Shown in pieces: positions 17,180 through 23,303 of a DNA stretch of 42,051 nt. The DNA comes from an uncultured bacterium. Its GTDB lineage: Bacteria; Bacillota; Clostridia; Peptostreptococcales; Anaerovoracaceae. The first letter of the stretch is position 1; every line of letters begins with the position of its first letter. The position numbers and the translations under genes are program-made. Where the stretch lies: the NCBI GenBank assembly GCA_905214195.1, contig CAJMLH010000015.1, positions 1-42,051 of the forward strand, in the 5' to 3' direction. The notes under the pieces are model-generated. The model saw only the letters and a program-made list of their open reading frames with translations, was not told the DNA's origin and did not search any database.

Positions 17180-17215
17180 GTAATACATTGTATTACAATA
17201 TTCTAAAATTGTCAA
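17180..17215 (-). promoter_or_regulatory. relBE promoter and autoregulatory operator
   Basis: On the minus strand TTGACA (17210..17215) and TACAAT (17187..17192) are separated by exactly 17 nt. The palindrome GTAATACA-T-TGTATTAC (17180..17196) covers the -10 box, so RelB binding would block RNA polymerase. Confidence 0.85.
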
Positions 17216-17241
17216 CACTCCCCCATCCAAAACAGAATTTT

Positions 17242-17634
17242 TTACACAAAAGATAATTGTCTCGCTGCTTCATATACAAATTTTGACTTATAACGACCGT
17301 ATGTAGTTCTATCTGCATCATGCGGAAAAGGTGCACCGTATACGATGTTTTGCCAAACACCTTTTATGTATTCTTTGGGTATTTCTTCTTTTGCTGCTTC
17401 AATTGCCTTTAGGCGGTCATGATATTTCTCTAATCTGGCCGCAGTGGTTCCTGTCGGATCTCCTATCTTCGTTCCTTTCGGTTGACCATCTATATTTATC
17501 GCACTGCCTGTTAGCATGTCCTCATACTCTTCTTTAAGTCTCTCATAATCTCTTATGGCATAAAGAGTCTGCCTGTATAAGTTATATGGCAGTATCCATG
17601 GATTGTTTTTACTTCTTTGATAATCTCTCGCCAC
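17242..17634 (-). CDS. Phage protein, possible late-gene regulator
   Basis: The 130-aa protein starts at a GTG after AAGGAGAAGGAA. It has an N-terminal helical region (NPWILPYNLYRQTLYAIRDY), a middle part with TGTTAARLEKYHDRLKAIEA, and a C-terminal segment (PHDADRTTYGRYKSKFVYEA) that could be a helix-turn-helix. The layout and the place just upstream of the packaging genes resemble ArpU/RinA-like late transcription activators of Gram-positive phages. That is inference from position and pattern, not a recognised match. Confidence 0.6.
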   Translation of the reverse strand: MARDYQRSKNNPWILPYNLYRQTLYAIRDYERLKEEYEDMLTGSAINIDGQPKGTKIGDPTGTTAARLEKYHDRLKAIEAAKEEIPKEYIKGVWQNIVYGAPFPHDADRTTYGRYKSKFVYEAARQLSFV

Positions 17635-17663
17635 TTCCTTCTCCTTTTTCGTACCGAAAAATC

Positions 17664-18491
17664 CTATAGAATCAAATCCTCTATAGTTTCTTGCACTTCC
17701 TTATACGCCTCTCTCAGCGCTTTGACATAATTCACTTTTTCACCCTTGGCGGTTATGCCCGGCCGCCACTTCTTAATTCTTGGTGTCTCATTTGTAGAGA
17801 CCATTATGTACTCTCTGCATATACTTCCGGTTATCTCGTTTTCATAAATTTGAACGCTGTCCTCGTCAATCTGATAACCTTTCAGCGGTTTCGGCTCTGC
17901 TTCAATATCCCCTCTGTTCACCTCTACCTCTACTCCCTCAGGGATTACTATGTTCCTACTCGTTGTATATCTCTTTTTCGATATGTCACCATCTTCCATA
18001 TACAGCTTAGCTGCCTGTTTAAGCAAATAACTTGCCAAATCTGCATAATTGGGATAATCCCAAAGCGGCTTATGAAATATTCTGCCATGCGGCCAGCTTT
18101 CTTTTATGATTCTCATGGGAATATTATTGCAAACTATGTGATGATGAAGTCTTGTCCCTCTTCTTTCTGTAACTGCAACTCGTTTAAAATCTATCCCCTC
18201 TTTTTTGCATTTCCTCTGAACGCTCCTGAAGAAATTTCTTAAATATGCGGCAGCTTTTTCTTTTTCCGGTTCATTTTCGTATGTAAGCAATAGCAAAAGG
18301 TCGCCGGGCTTAAAATTGGCATTGAGAATTAAGGTCAGCTTAAAGATTGAGTATCGTAAATTATTCTGCCATACCTTTTCACTGGTAGGCTGAGACTTAG
18401 GAGCTCTCTTTTTTCCTTTTTCAACTATCCTCTTCATTCGTTCTCTGTATATTATTGTTTCTCCTGCGATATATTTCTCTCTTATATACAT
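17664..18491 (-). CDS. HUH-family rolling-circle replication initiator
   Basis: The 275-aa protein has an LHHHIV motif (His 116-118), the metal-binding HUH element, preceded by a VAVTERRGTR strand. A YLLK motif follows (Tyr155, Lys158), the YxxK arrangement of single-tyrosine Rep proteins. The KKRYTTSRNI segment after it is also seen in small-phage Reps. Such proteins nick one strand at an origin and stay attached to the 5' end through the tyrosine. It follows PC4-like and SpoVS-like genes; no polymerase, helicase or primase gene is visible in the window. The start lies after AGGACAAGGG. A GC-rich hairpin lies in the 103-nt leader. Confidence 0.8.
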   Translation of the reverse strand: MYIREKYIAGETIIYRERMKRIVEKGKKRAPKSQPTSEKVWQNNLRYSIFKLTLILNANFKPGDLLLLLTYENEPEKEKAAAYLRNFFRSVQRKCKKEGIDFKRVAVTERRGTRLHHHIVCNNIPMRIIKESWPHGRIFHKPLWDYPNYADLASYLLKQAAKLYMEDGDISKKRYTTSRNIVIPEGVEVEVNRGDIEAEPKPLKGYQIDEDSVQIYENEITGSICREYIMVSTNETPRIKKWRPGITAKGEKVNYVKALREAYKEVQETIEDLIL

Positions 18492-18567
18492 GACCCTTGT
18501 CCTATTGTTAATAACCTTAGCAAGTTTTAATGCCCCTACCGGGCGCCCTTTTTCTTCCTATAGCTTT

Positions 18568-18596
18568 GCCGGACACTTTCCGTGCCCGGCTTTTTT
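18568..18596. promoter_or_regulatory. GC-rich hairpin upstream of rep (terminator-like; candidate origin element)
   Basis: GCCGGACAC and GTGCCCGGC form a 9-bp stem with one wobble position and a 5-nt loop. On the plus strand it is followed by six T, so read rightward it resembles an intrinsic terminator; in the gene direction it has no U tract. A GGGCGCCC palindrome lies 20 nt away at 18541. Rolling-circle origins often present the nick site in such a hairpin near rep, but nothing here proves it. Confidence 0.5.
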
Positions 18597-18810
18597 AAAT
18601 TTCTTCATGTTCGTTTAATATTCTTTTCAGAGCTTTTATCTCTTCGTACGACATTCCGCTTCTTTTCATCGGCTCTCCGTCTTTTCCGAAATCTCTTATT
18701 TCATATACAGGAGCTTTTCCGAACCACTCGGCTTTTATCAGCTTCTTTTCGCTCCCTCTCGGAGTTACTCCTATGGTTCCTAAATCTTCTATTATTTTAA
18801 GGTTTTCCAT
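18595..18810 (-). CDS. PC4/YdbC-like single-stranded-DNA-binding protein
   Basis: The 71-aa protein matches the PC4 pattern: basic beta strands (KKLIKAEWFGKAPVYEIRDF) followed by a helix with SYEEIKALKRILNE. PC4-fold proteins (YdbC in Firmicutes) dimerise and bind single-stranded DNA. The start lies after ACGGAGGAAGA inside the SpoVS gene end (19-nt overlap), so the two are made together. Between SpoVS and the Rep, it may substitute for a conventional SSB; that role is inferred. Confidence 0.7.
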   Translation of the reverse strand: MENLKIIEDLGTIGVTPRGSEKKLIKAEWFGKAPVYEIRDFGKDGEPMKRSGMSYEEIKALKRILNEHEEI

Positions 18811-19079
18811 TCTTCTTCCTCCGTTTTAACAACTAAAACTTTAATGATTTTTCTTTCAGCTTCACCAATCATGGTTGTCCCAAACATCGGAATACAAACT
18901 ATATCTATTCCTCTTGCCGCTAAGTATCCTCTTGCTGTTGCCGCAGCCTTTATCATCTGGTTTACCGCTCCTGCTCCTATTGCAGTTATTTCCGTCTTAT
19001 TTTCTTCCTCAACTGTATGCGCTATAGCTCCTGCTACTGCTTTTACGCTTGATTGTGCCGATACTTTTAATGTTTTCAT
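18792..19079 (-). CDS. spoVS: SpoVS-like (Alba-fold) protein
   Basis: The 95-aa protein aligns along the whole SpoVS family pattern: LKVSAQSSVKAVAGAIAHTV, EITAIGAGAVNQMIKAAATA, RGYLAARGIDIVCIPMFGTT and a final basic strand. Family members have an Alba-like fold and affect sporulation in Bacillus. Here the gene sits in a phage replication block and overlaps the PC4-like gene. It is probably nucleic-acid binding, and it might also influence host sporulation timing. It starts after CGGAGG. Confidence 0.85.
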   Translation of the reverse strand: MKTLKVSAQSSVKAVAGAIAHTVEEENKTEITAIGAGAVNQMIKAAATARGYLAARGIDIVCIPMFGTTMIGEAERKIIKVLVVKTEEEEWKTLK

Positions 19080-19095
19080 TTTATTACCTCCGGTT

Positions 19096-19293
19096 TCAAT
19101 AGTTTTTCCCTCTCGATAACCTATCTTTCTTCTCTTTTATGTAATATACATAGGAAGAGTCCATCTCCCTGTTTTTTGCTCTCCGCTCCCGTTCTTCAAA
19201 ATGTCTTTTTTCGTACTCTTGCCACTTCTCGCAGATTCTTTTGCACTCTGCTGAACGGTTCGGGCAGTTTCTGTCACAAACTATTTCTTTCAT
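19096..19293 (-). CDS. Small Cys-rich phage protein
   Basis: The start is placed at MKEIVCDRNCPNRSAECK after AAGGAAG, giving 65 aa. Four cysteines (CxxxC, then CxxxC after CPNRSAE) suggest zinc binding, followed by a charged helix (EYEKRHFEERERRAKN). This type is common in Clostridia phage early regions, with no known function. The reading frame is open much further upstream (to 19545) without an ATG. Confidence 0.65.
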   Translation of the reverse strand: MKEIVCDRNCPNRSAECKRICEKWQEYEKRHFEERERRAKNREMDSSYVYYIKEKKDRLSRGKNY

Positions 19294-19588
19294 ATCTTTA
19301 TTACTTCCTTTCGAGGAGCGAAACCGCCATACAACCACAGTACTTGTTTTTTTAAATCTCTGCTGTTTCGCTCCTTTATTGGTGCAAGTTCCGGTCCTAT
19401 TACTACCTTTTCCCTTATTGAGCTTACCGGTTCTTGCAGAAAGGGTCTTCGCCCACTCATCGGCAGGCTCGCCTTTTTTAAACCTTAAGGTTTTGGGATG
19501 GGACTTTGGGCGCCCATCATACCCTATATATAAAGAGAGGTACTAAGATGTATCTTTTGAACTTTCATTTTCAGGAGGCATACTCTCT
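19294..19588 (-). other. Gap with a stop-free frame but no start codon
   Basis: The frame of the 65-aa gene stays open back to a TAG at 19543..19545. It would read hydrophilic, Lys/Gly-rich protein (for example DGRPKSHPKTLRFKKG, EPADEWAKTLSARTG). No ATG with a ribosome site begins it, apart from a short ATG frame at 19581 that ends in the TAG. The DNA also has the palindromes AAACCTTAAGGTTT and GGGCGCCC. It may be a decayed gene 5' end, an unrecognised start, or a structured leader. Confidence 0.35.
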
Positions 19589-19843
19589 TTATATCTGTTT
19601 ATTTATGTAACTAAGTGCCTTATACTTTCCGTATGTAAGACCTCTTTTTCTTGCTTCTTCGTTTATTGCCGCAAGCCTGTCCTTTTCCTTAACAGGCTGA
19701 GGCTCTTTCTTCTTTTCTTCTCTCTTTTGACGGCTTGTTATTGCCTGCCTCTTTCTACGGCAGCTTTCCGAACATGTATAAGCATGATATCTGTTGCTGT
19801 AAAATATCTTTCCGCAGATAACGCATGTGTGTTCATGCTTCAT
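19589..19843 (-). CDS. Small zinc-ribbon-like phage protein
   Basis: The 84-aa protein opens MKHEHTCVICGKIFYSN, then YTCSESCRRKRQ. Two CxxC/CxxxC pairs form a likely zinc ribbon, followed by a very basic linker and an AARKRGLTYGKYKAL-type tail. The start lies after AGGAG and overlaps the end of the transglycosylase gene. Such proteins are frequent in Firmicutes phages; a nucleic-acid-binding role is inferred. Confidence 0.7.
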   Translation of the reverse strand: MKHEHTCVICGKIFYSNRYHAYTCSESCRRKRQAITSRQKREEKKKEPQPVKEKDRLAAINEEARKRGLTYGKYKALSYINKQI

Positions 19844-20432
19844 TTTTTCTTATCTCCTCCGCTAAAGTCATCACGCTTTCTGCGTATTCGCTTCTTACTC
19901 CAACCTGCTTATTGAAGTCCGCAGCCTTTTTCCCTGCGTTATATGCAGTAACTGCCCATTCTGTATCTTGCTCTCTTAAGAGTTCTGCCAGTATGTCGAT
20001 TCCTACTGTTACATTTTCTTTTGGTTCTAAAAGGTTTGTAACTCCAAGCCTATCCATCCTTGATTGATGATGCTGCGGCTGTATCTGCATAAGTCCTATA
20101 CTGTCTCCGTCGTCTCCGATAATGTTATGTTGGTAATTTGATTCTTGCCCGATAATTGCAAGAACTAAAGGCATGTCCACGCCGTAGCTGTCGCACAGCT
20201 GCTTAATATATAATTGCAGTTCCGGTTCTAATGGCACATCGTACATCCTTTCAAGTTCCGGCATTGCTGCTGTCTCTTCACTCATTCCTGCCGCCTCATC
20301 TGTTATCGGCGGTCTCGAAAAGCCGAATATGACAAGCGCAATTATGCCGATTATTACAAGCATCCATAAACTTGTTGCAACTTCTTTTATGTACCAGAGG
20401 AAGCTTTTTTCTCTAATTTCCAGCTTTTTCAT
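19833..20432 (-). CDS. Membrane-anchored lytic transglycosylase (SLT domain)
   Basis: The start is placed at MKKLEIREKSFLWYI after GGAAAG, giving 199 aa. One membrane segment (about residues 18-38, LWMLVIIGIIALVIFGF) is followed by a linker and an SLT/lysozyme-like domain: IIGQESNYQHN (catalytic Glu), DSIGLMQIQPQHH and WAVTAYNAGK. It would cleave peptidoglycan from the outer face of the membrane. It lies in the early block rather than in a lysis cassette, so it may serve a role other than final lysis. Confidence 0.85.
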   Translation of the reverse strand: MKKLEIREKSFLWYIKEVATSLWMLVIIGIIALVIFGFSRPPITDEAAGMSEETAAMPELERMYDVPLEPELQLYIKQLCDSYGVDMPLVLAIIGQESNYQHNIIGDDGDSIGLMQIQPQHHQSRMDRLGVTNLLEPKENVTVGIDILAELLREQDTEWAVTAYNAGKKAADFNKQVGVRSEYAESVMTLAEEIRKNEA

Positions 20433-20628
20433 TTTTTCTTTCCTTTCTGAACGAGTTGTATAATTCCCCAAATTCTTTATCTAACTCCTCTATGCGCTTT
20501 TTGAGCATAGCGGCCGCTCCATGCCAATTCCTCTTGAGCGCACGCCGTCTTTCGTCTTGAAGCCACTTTTTTTCAAGAGGTATCTCGTTTATTCTCTTAG
20601 CTCTTTCTTCCGCAGTCATCAGCTCCAC
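20413..20628 (-). CDS. Small charged helical phage protein
   Basis: Up to 71 aa, beginning at a GTG (MELMTAEERAKR) or at the ATG three codons later; GGTGGAG lies just upstream. It is highly charged and helical (KKWLQDERRRALKRN; LKKRIEELDKEFGELYNSF). It overlaps its upstream neighbour by about 10 nt and the transglycosylase start by about 20 nt. No family recognised. Confidence 0.6.
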   Translation of the reverse strand: MELMTAEERAKRINEIPLEKKWLQDERRRALKRNWHGAAAMLKKRIEELDKEFGELYNSFRKERKNEKAGN

Positions 20629-20858
20629 CCATATATCGTATCAATGATTGCCCTTGCGTTCGCTCCGTTACTGTTACCGGTAGCAAGTATCGTCTTTACT
20701 CCGCCGCCTGCAAAGGTTATGGTTATTATTTCATCGTCTGTTTCTTTGTCGTATATGTAATCTATCCCCTCAAGGTCGTTTCTTTCCCTGTCAAGAAAAA
20801 GCGTCATTTCAAGGTTTTTTACGAATACATATTTCTTTCGTTCTAATAGCTCCCTCAT
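20619..20858 (-). CDS. Small phage protein of unknown function
   Basis: The start is placed at MRELLERKKYVFVKN, after GGGAGGAG and overlapping the HNH gene stop (ATGA), giving 79 aa; the much longer frame from 21032 is only an overlap artefact. The protein is beta-rich with a DDEIITITFAGGGVKTILAT segment and a helical GANARAIIDTIYGW end. No family recognised. Confidence 0.7.
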   Translation of the reverse strand: MRELLERKKYVFVKNLEMTLFLDRERNDLEGIDYIYDKETDDEIITITFAGGGVKTILATGNSNGANARAIIDTIYGWS

Positions 20859-21238
20859 AAGTAACTCCTCCCTATAAGCATAATGAATGATTCTCTTGCC
20901 TGTTCCTCTGTCGCTCCCCTTTTGATTAGCGTTCTTTCGTATTTTGTTTGATAGGCTTTTCGCCATATCCTGTTTTGTCGCTGCGCCCACTCCGTTATAT
21001 TGTCCTGAATCTCCCTGTGGTGAGCCGGGCACAAATCTACCTGAAATCCGTTATCTATGCTTATCTGTCTGTTGGGACCACCGAACACCTCGTGTCTTTC
21101 AGCGTATGGAGTGCCGCAGTAATAGCAGCAGCGTTCGGCCTTATCTTTATATCCGTTCATTTTCTTTCTTTTAGGCTTGTCCACAGGCTTTGGAATGGGA
21201 CAGTTTTTGTAGTAATCATTTAATATTGAATTATTCAC
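20855..21238 (-). CDS. HNH-like/Zn-finger phage protein
   Basis: The start is a GTG (MNNSILNDYYKNCP) 6 nt after AAAGGAGAGG, giving 127 aa. A CYYCGTPYAERHEVFGG segment followed by DLCPAHHREI carries the cysteines and histidines of an HNH/His-Me-finger nuclease module with a structural zinc. A basic helical tail (WRKAYQTKYERTLIKRG) follows. Phages use such proteins in recombination or DNA processing; the catalytic activity is inferred. It overlaps the 46-aa gene upstream. Confidence 0.7.
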   Translation of the reverse strand: MNNSILNDYYKNCPIPKPVDKPKRKKMNGYKDKAERCCYYCGTPYAERHEVFGGPNRQISIDNGFQVDLCPAHHREIQDNITEWAQRQNRIWRKAYQTKYERTLIKRGATEEQARESFIMLIGRSYL

Positions 21239-21371
21239 AGTCAGCCTCTCCTTTCCGCACATATCCAGCAGCGGCAAACGCTCTTCTTGTAAGCTCTTTT
21301 TTGATTTCCTCCAGTTCTTCTTCTTTATAATCGGAAATAGGCTTGTTGTTTATGTAGATTTCTATTTTCAT
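21231..21371 (-). CDS. Very small phage protein (46 aa)
   Basis: ATG preceded by GGAGGGAAAT. It reads MKIEIYINNKPISDYKEEEL followed by a charged helix and ends KGEADCE, a layout common for tiny Clostridia phage early proteins. Its 3' end overlaps the GTG start of the HNH gene by 8 nt, and the HNH ribosome site lies inside it, so coupling is likely. Function unknown. Confidence 0.7.
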   Translation of the reverse strand: MKIEIYINNKPISDYKEEELEEIKKELTRRAFAAAGYVRKGEADCE

Positions 21372-21383
21372 ATTTCCCTCCGC

Positions 21384-21423
21384 TACAGTTTATGTGGTTT
21401 ACTGTTTGTACTATAACTTGTTG
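21384..21423. repeat. 40-bp direct repeat, copy 1 (promoter/operator-like)
   Basis: Matches 22628..22667 at 39 of 40 positions. It contains an imperfect dyad with CAGT/ACTG ends and a TACTATAAC segment. It lies 12 nt upstream of the ribosome site of the minus-strand 46-aa gene and about 47 nt upstream of a plus-strand gene start. Confidence 0.9.
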
Positions 21424-21469
21424 TCTTTTTTCTTTATGTTTGATAAGATGTCCTCGAAAGGAGTTTCTT

Positions 21470-21766
21470 ATGTTTTTGAAATTTAGAATAATGCGTAAAC
21501 TGTCATTTGAAAATTTCATCTTTTTTGATGACCTATATAGTTCATTTTTCTTCGTTAGCGAAAAATCCCTATGTTTAGCTTTAAAGATGCTTGATTTAAA
21601 AGGTTACATAGAAATCGATGACTACAACCGAGTTAAACTTCTCAAAGAGACTTCCTACTATTCTTATCGTGTCGATATTCGTAAATCTTTCTTTGAAATT
21701 ACAGTTTCTATATCAGCCATCACAGTAGCGTTAATAGAACTAATTATGTTTTTTCGTAATCTTTAA
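21470..21766 (+). CDS. Plus-strand winged-helix-like protein with C-terminal membrane segment
   Basis: The start is placed at MFLKFRIMRKLSFENF after GAAAGGAG, giving 98 aa. The middle (VSEKSLCLALKMLDLKGYIE followed by IDDYNRVKLLK) looks like a winged helix; residues about 77-95 (ITVSISAITVALIELIMFF) form one membrane helix. It faces against the surrounding lytic genes and its stop overlaps the convergent 49-aa gene by 4 nt. Function unknown; superinfection or regulation is possible. Confidence 0.7.
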   Translation: MFLKFRIMRKLSFENFIFFDDLYSSFFFVSEKSLCLALKMLDLKGYIEIDDYNRVKLLKETSYYSYRVDIRKSFFEITVSISAITVALIELIMFFRNL

Positions 21767-21912
21767 TAAAATATCATTGGAGGGAGTATAGCCATTAGCA
21801 CTGTGAGAAAAATCGTTACCGGTGTTGGTAGCTTCGAACAATCATCTGCTGCTATGCAAACTCCCGTCATTAAAACAGATAATAAATAAATAATTAGCAT
21901 CACTTCTTTCAA
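21763..21912 (-). CDS. Tiny hydrophobic protein (TTG start, 49 aa)
   Basis: A TTG lies 8 nt after GGAGG and opens a frame reading MKEVMLIIYLLSVLMTGVCI. After a short polar loop a second hydrophobic stretch follows (VTIFLTVLMAILPPMIFY), so two membrane helices are predicted. It ends 4 nt inside the convergent plus-strand gene. No family recognised. Confidence 0.55.
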   Translation of the reverse strand: MKEVMLIIYLLSVLMTGVCIAADDCSKLPTPVTIFLTVLMAILPPMIFY

Positions 21913-21940
21913 TGTGTTTCCTCCATTGCTCTCTTAGTTT

Positions 21941-22129
21941 CTATAGTGTCAATAGTGCTGCAAGTAATGAAATAATTCCAAGTACAGAAGCAACTCCACT
22001 TATCCAAAGAGGCGCATCCGGAAATCTTAATCTAAAGCATAGTCTTTTCCCCGGATAATCTTTTTTAAAATTTTTTCTTTCTTGTCTTGTCAGTTCATAC
22101 TCTGTCCATACAACTTGTATTTTTGTCAT
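21941..22129 (-). CDS. Small membrane protein (62 aa)
   Basis: MTKIQVVWTEYELTRQERKN, a basic stretch, then one C-terminal membrane helix (ISGVASVLGIISLLAALLTL) up to a TAG stop. The ribosome site is weak (GAAAG). It lies in a run of tiny minus-strand genes between two 40-bp repeats. Function unknown. Confidence 0.55.
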   Translation of the reverse strand: MTKIQVVWTEYELTRQERKNFKKDYPGKRLCFRLRFPDAPLWISGVASVLGIISLLAALLTL

Positions 22130-22213
22130 GGTTTTCTTTCATCTTTTTGCATTTCTCTTTTATTTGATATATCATCCTATTTATTCCACCATTCGCACTA
22201 TCGTTACTAATAT

Positions 22214-22459
22214 TTATATTCCATAAGTGGGTTTGTGAGGTATAAACAAGAAAAACGATTCAAGATCATCTCTTTTATTCTCCAGTTGTTGACCCTTATT
22301 GTCGCCATTGCCACTCTCTACTTTACAATCAAGTAGTTCTGCGATTTTTTGCCGCAACATTTCATTCTCTGCCGCAAAATATGCTGCTGTTTTTCTTGCT
22401 TCTTCAAGTTGGACCATAAGACTTTCTTCTCTAATCATAAATTGTCTTTCTAATCTCAT
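22214..22459 (-). CDS. Small coiled-coil protein (81 aa)
   Basis: ATG 5 nt after GGAGGAG. The first half is a leucine-zipper-like helix (LMVQLEEARKTAAYFAAENE, MLRQKIAELLD), the second half polar. The helical pattern recalls YabA/DUF972-type proteins without their zinc motif; that is only a resemblance. After the stop, another frame stays open for about 30 codons, which could indicate a frameshifted 3' end. Confidence 0.55.
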   Translation of the reverse strand: MRLERQFMIREESLMVQLEEARKTAAYFAAENEMLRQKIAELLDCKVESGNGDNKGQQLENKRDDLESFFLFIPHKPTYGI

Positions 22460-22495
22460 ATCTACTCCTCCAGAAAATACTCAAGTGGTGTATTT

Positions 22496-22609
22496 TTATT
22501 GATATTTGTTTTTATGTACTCTCTTTCGACCTTTGTCTCTCTTCTTTTTCTTTCTTGGCTTAAAATTTCGTTTGCCTGTGAAATGGCTGTTACTATTTGG
22601 CATTGTCAT
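22496..22609 (-). CDS. Tiny basic protein (37 aa)
   Basis: ATG 7 nt after AGGAG. The protein is almost wholly basic (MTMPNSNSHFTGKRNFKPRK, then KKKRDKGRKRVHKN), suggesting nucleic-acid binding. It is the first gene downstream of the second 40-bp repeat, 19 nt away, which may carry its promoter. Confidence 0.5.
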   Translation of the reverse strand: MTMPNSNSHFTGKRNFKPRKKKKRDKGRKRVHKNKYQ

Positions 22610-22627
22610 TGGTGCTCCTCTATCCAT

Positions 22628-22667
22628 TACAGTTTATGTGATTTACTGTTTGTACTATAACTTGTTG
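22628..22667. repeat. 40-bp direct repeat, copy 2 (promoter/operator-like)
   Basis: Near-identical to 21384..21423 (one mismatch), 1244 bp away. It lies 19 nt upstream of the 37-aa gene in the minus direction. The two copies bracket a cassette of small genes including the only plus-strand gene of this arm. Confidence 0.9.
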
Positions 22668-22727
22668 CGTTTTTATGAATTTCTAATTGATATTCCCTTT
22701 CGCTCTGCTTCAGCTGTAACATATTTC

Positions 22728-22922
22728 TCAGTTCCCCAACAGCTCATCAAGCGTACAACCGAGCTTATTTGAAAGTTCTTTTGCCATAAGTACATTGGGT
22801 ATCAAAAGACCGCATTCAACTCTTGCTATCATGCTGCGGCTATACCCTGTAGCCTCCGCCAGCTCCTCTTGTGTCAAATTTTTGCGTTGTCTCATTTCTT
22901 TGATGTTTTCGGCAATGCTCAT
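22728..22922 (-). CDS. HTH transcriptional regulator (Cro/CI family)
   Basis: The start is placed at MSIAENIKEMRQRKNL after GGAGGTG, giving 64 aa. It is a complete HTH_3 domain: LTQEELAEATGYSRSMIARVE, then NVLMAKELSNKLGCTLDELL. It has its own promoter 16 nt upstream of the ATG. In this position it is probably an early regulator such as a Cro-like or excision-control protein. Confidence 0.85.
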   Translation of the reverse strand: MSIAENIKEMRQRKNLTQEELAEATGYSRSMIARVECGLLIPNVLMAKELSNKLGCTLDELLGN

Positions 22923-22937
22923 GTTTTCACCTCCGGT

Positions 22938-22967
22938 CTTATATGTGTTATATTGCGAAGCTGTCAA
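22938..22967 (-). promoter_or_regulatory. Promoter of the 64-aa HTH gene
   Basis: Minus-strand TTGACA (22962..22967) and TATAAG (22938..22943) are 18 nt apart, or ATATAA 17 nt apart. The GGAGGTG ribosome site follows within 5 nt, so the leader is very short. Confidence 0.7.
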
Positions 22968-22980
22968 GGGCAGGTTCGCA

Positions 22981-23008
22981 ATTTTCTGTTTACAGAATAA
23001 CAGAAAAT
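22981..23008. promoter_or_regulatory. Inverted repeat between two HTH genes
   Basis: ATTTTCTGTT and AACAGAAAAT form 10-bp arms around 8 nt; on the plus strand a run of T follows. An inner CTGTTTACAG palindrome is also present. It may be an operator for one of the small HTH proteins, or a terminator for rightward transcripts. Confidence 0.5.
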
Positions 23009-23027
23009 TTTTTTGCTCCCCGTTTGC

Positions 23028-23252
23028 TTATCTACTTTTTGTAGAGTAGCAAGGTAAAAAAATATAGTCTTGTGGCATGTTATAAATTCTTGAGAGCATG
23101 TCCATTTCAGGAATACCGGGAATATTTTTTCCTTTTTCCCAATTTATAATTGTTTGTTTTGATACTCCTAACTTTTTAGCTATATCTTCTTGTGTATACC
23201 CTGCGTTTACTCTTGCTGCCGCTAATGTTATTTGGAATGGCACTTTACCCAA
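23028..23252 (-). CDS. HTH regulator, Cro-like (TTG start)
   Basis: The 74-aa frame begins at a TTG 7 nt after GGAGG. The HTH_3 domain reads YTQEDIAKKLGVSKQTIINW, EKGKNIPGIPEMDMLSRIY. As the first regulator in the leftward early transcript opposite the CI gene, it is the best Cro candidate. Its last codons overlap a perfect copy of the CI operator 13-mer. Confidence 0.8.
   Translation of the reverse strand: MGKVPFQITLAAARVNAGYTQEDIAKKLGVSKQTIINWEKGKNIPGIPEMDMLSRIYNMPQDYIFLPCYSTKSR
23032..23044. promoter_or_regulatory. Distal copy of the 13-bp repressor operator
   Basis: CTACTTTTTGTAG is identical to the operator at 23634..23646 but lies about 600 bp away, at the 3' end of the 74-aa HTH gene. 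It could support repressor looping or act as a roadblock. Confidence 0.6.
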
Positions 23253-23303
23253 CTTCTCACCTCCTCTCGTTTCCCCGTCGAGCCGTTAGGACAGCTTTCA
23301 ATG

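Noticed and set aside
18541..19516. Two GGGCGCCC palindromes as a functional pair
   Set aside because: The 8-bp match, about 970 bp apart, has no shared flanking sequence; chance is likely.
19294..19588. tRNA or riboswitch in the gap
   Set aside because: No cloverleaf or known aptamer core could be drawn; only short palindromes are present.
12571..20628. Amber (TAG) recoding across the phage
   Set aside because: Two loci have open frames across TAG and a few genes end in TAG, but terminase, portal, coat and tail genes are intact without internal TAG, and TAA/TGA/TAG are all used as stops.
20859..21032. N-terminal extension of the 79-aa gene (137-aa frame)
   Set aside because: The extension fully overlaps the HNH gene, and the strong GGGAGGAG site precedes the internal ATG.
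22506..22772. Plus-strand 88-codon hydrophobic frame
   Set aside because: It reads backward through a basic 37-aa gene, the 40-bp repeat and the end of an HTH gene, without a ribosome site.
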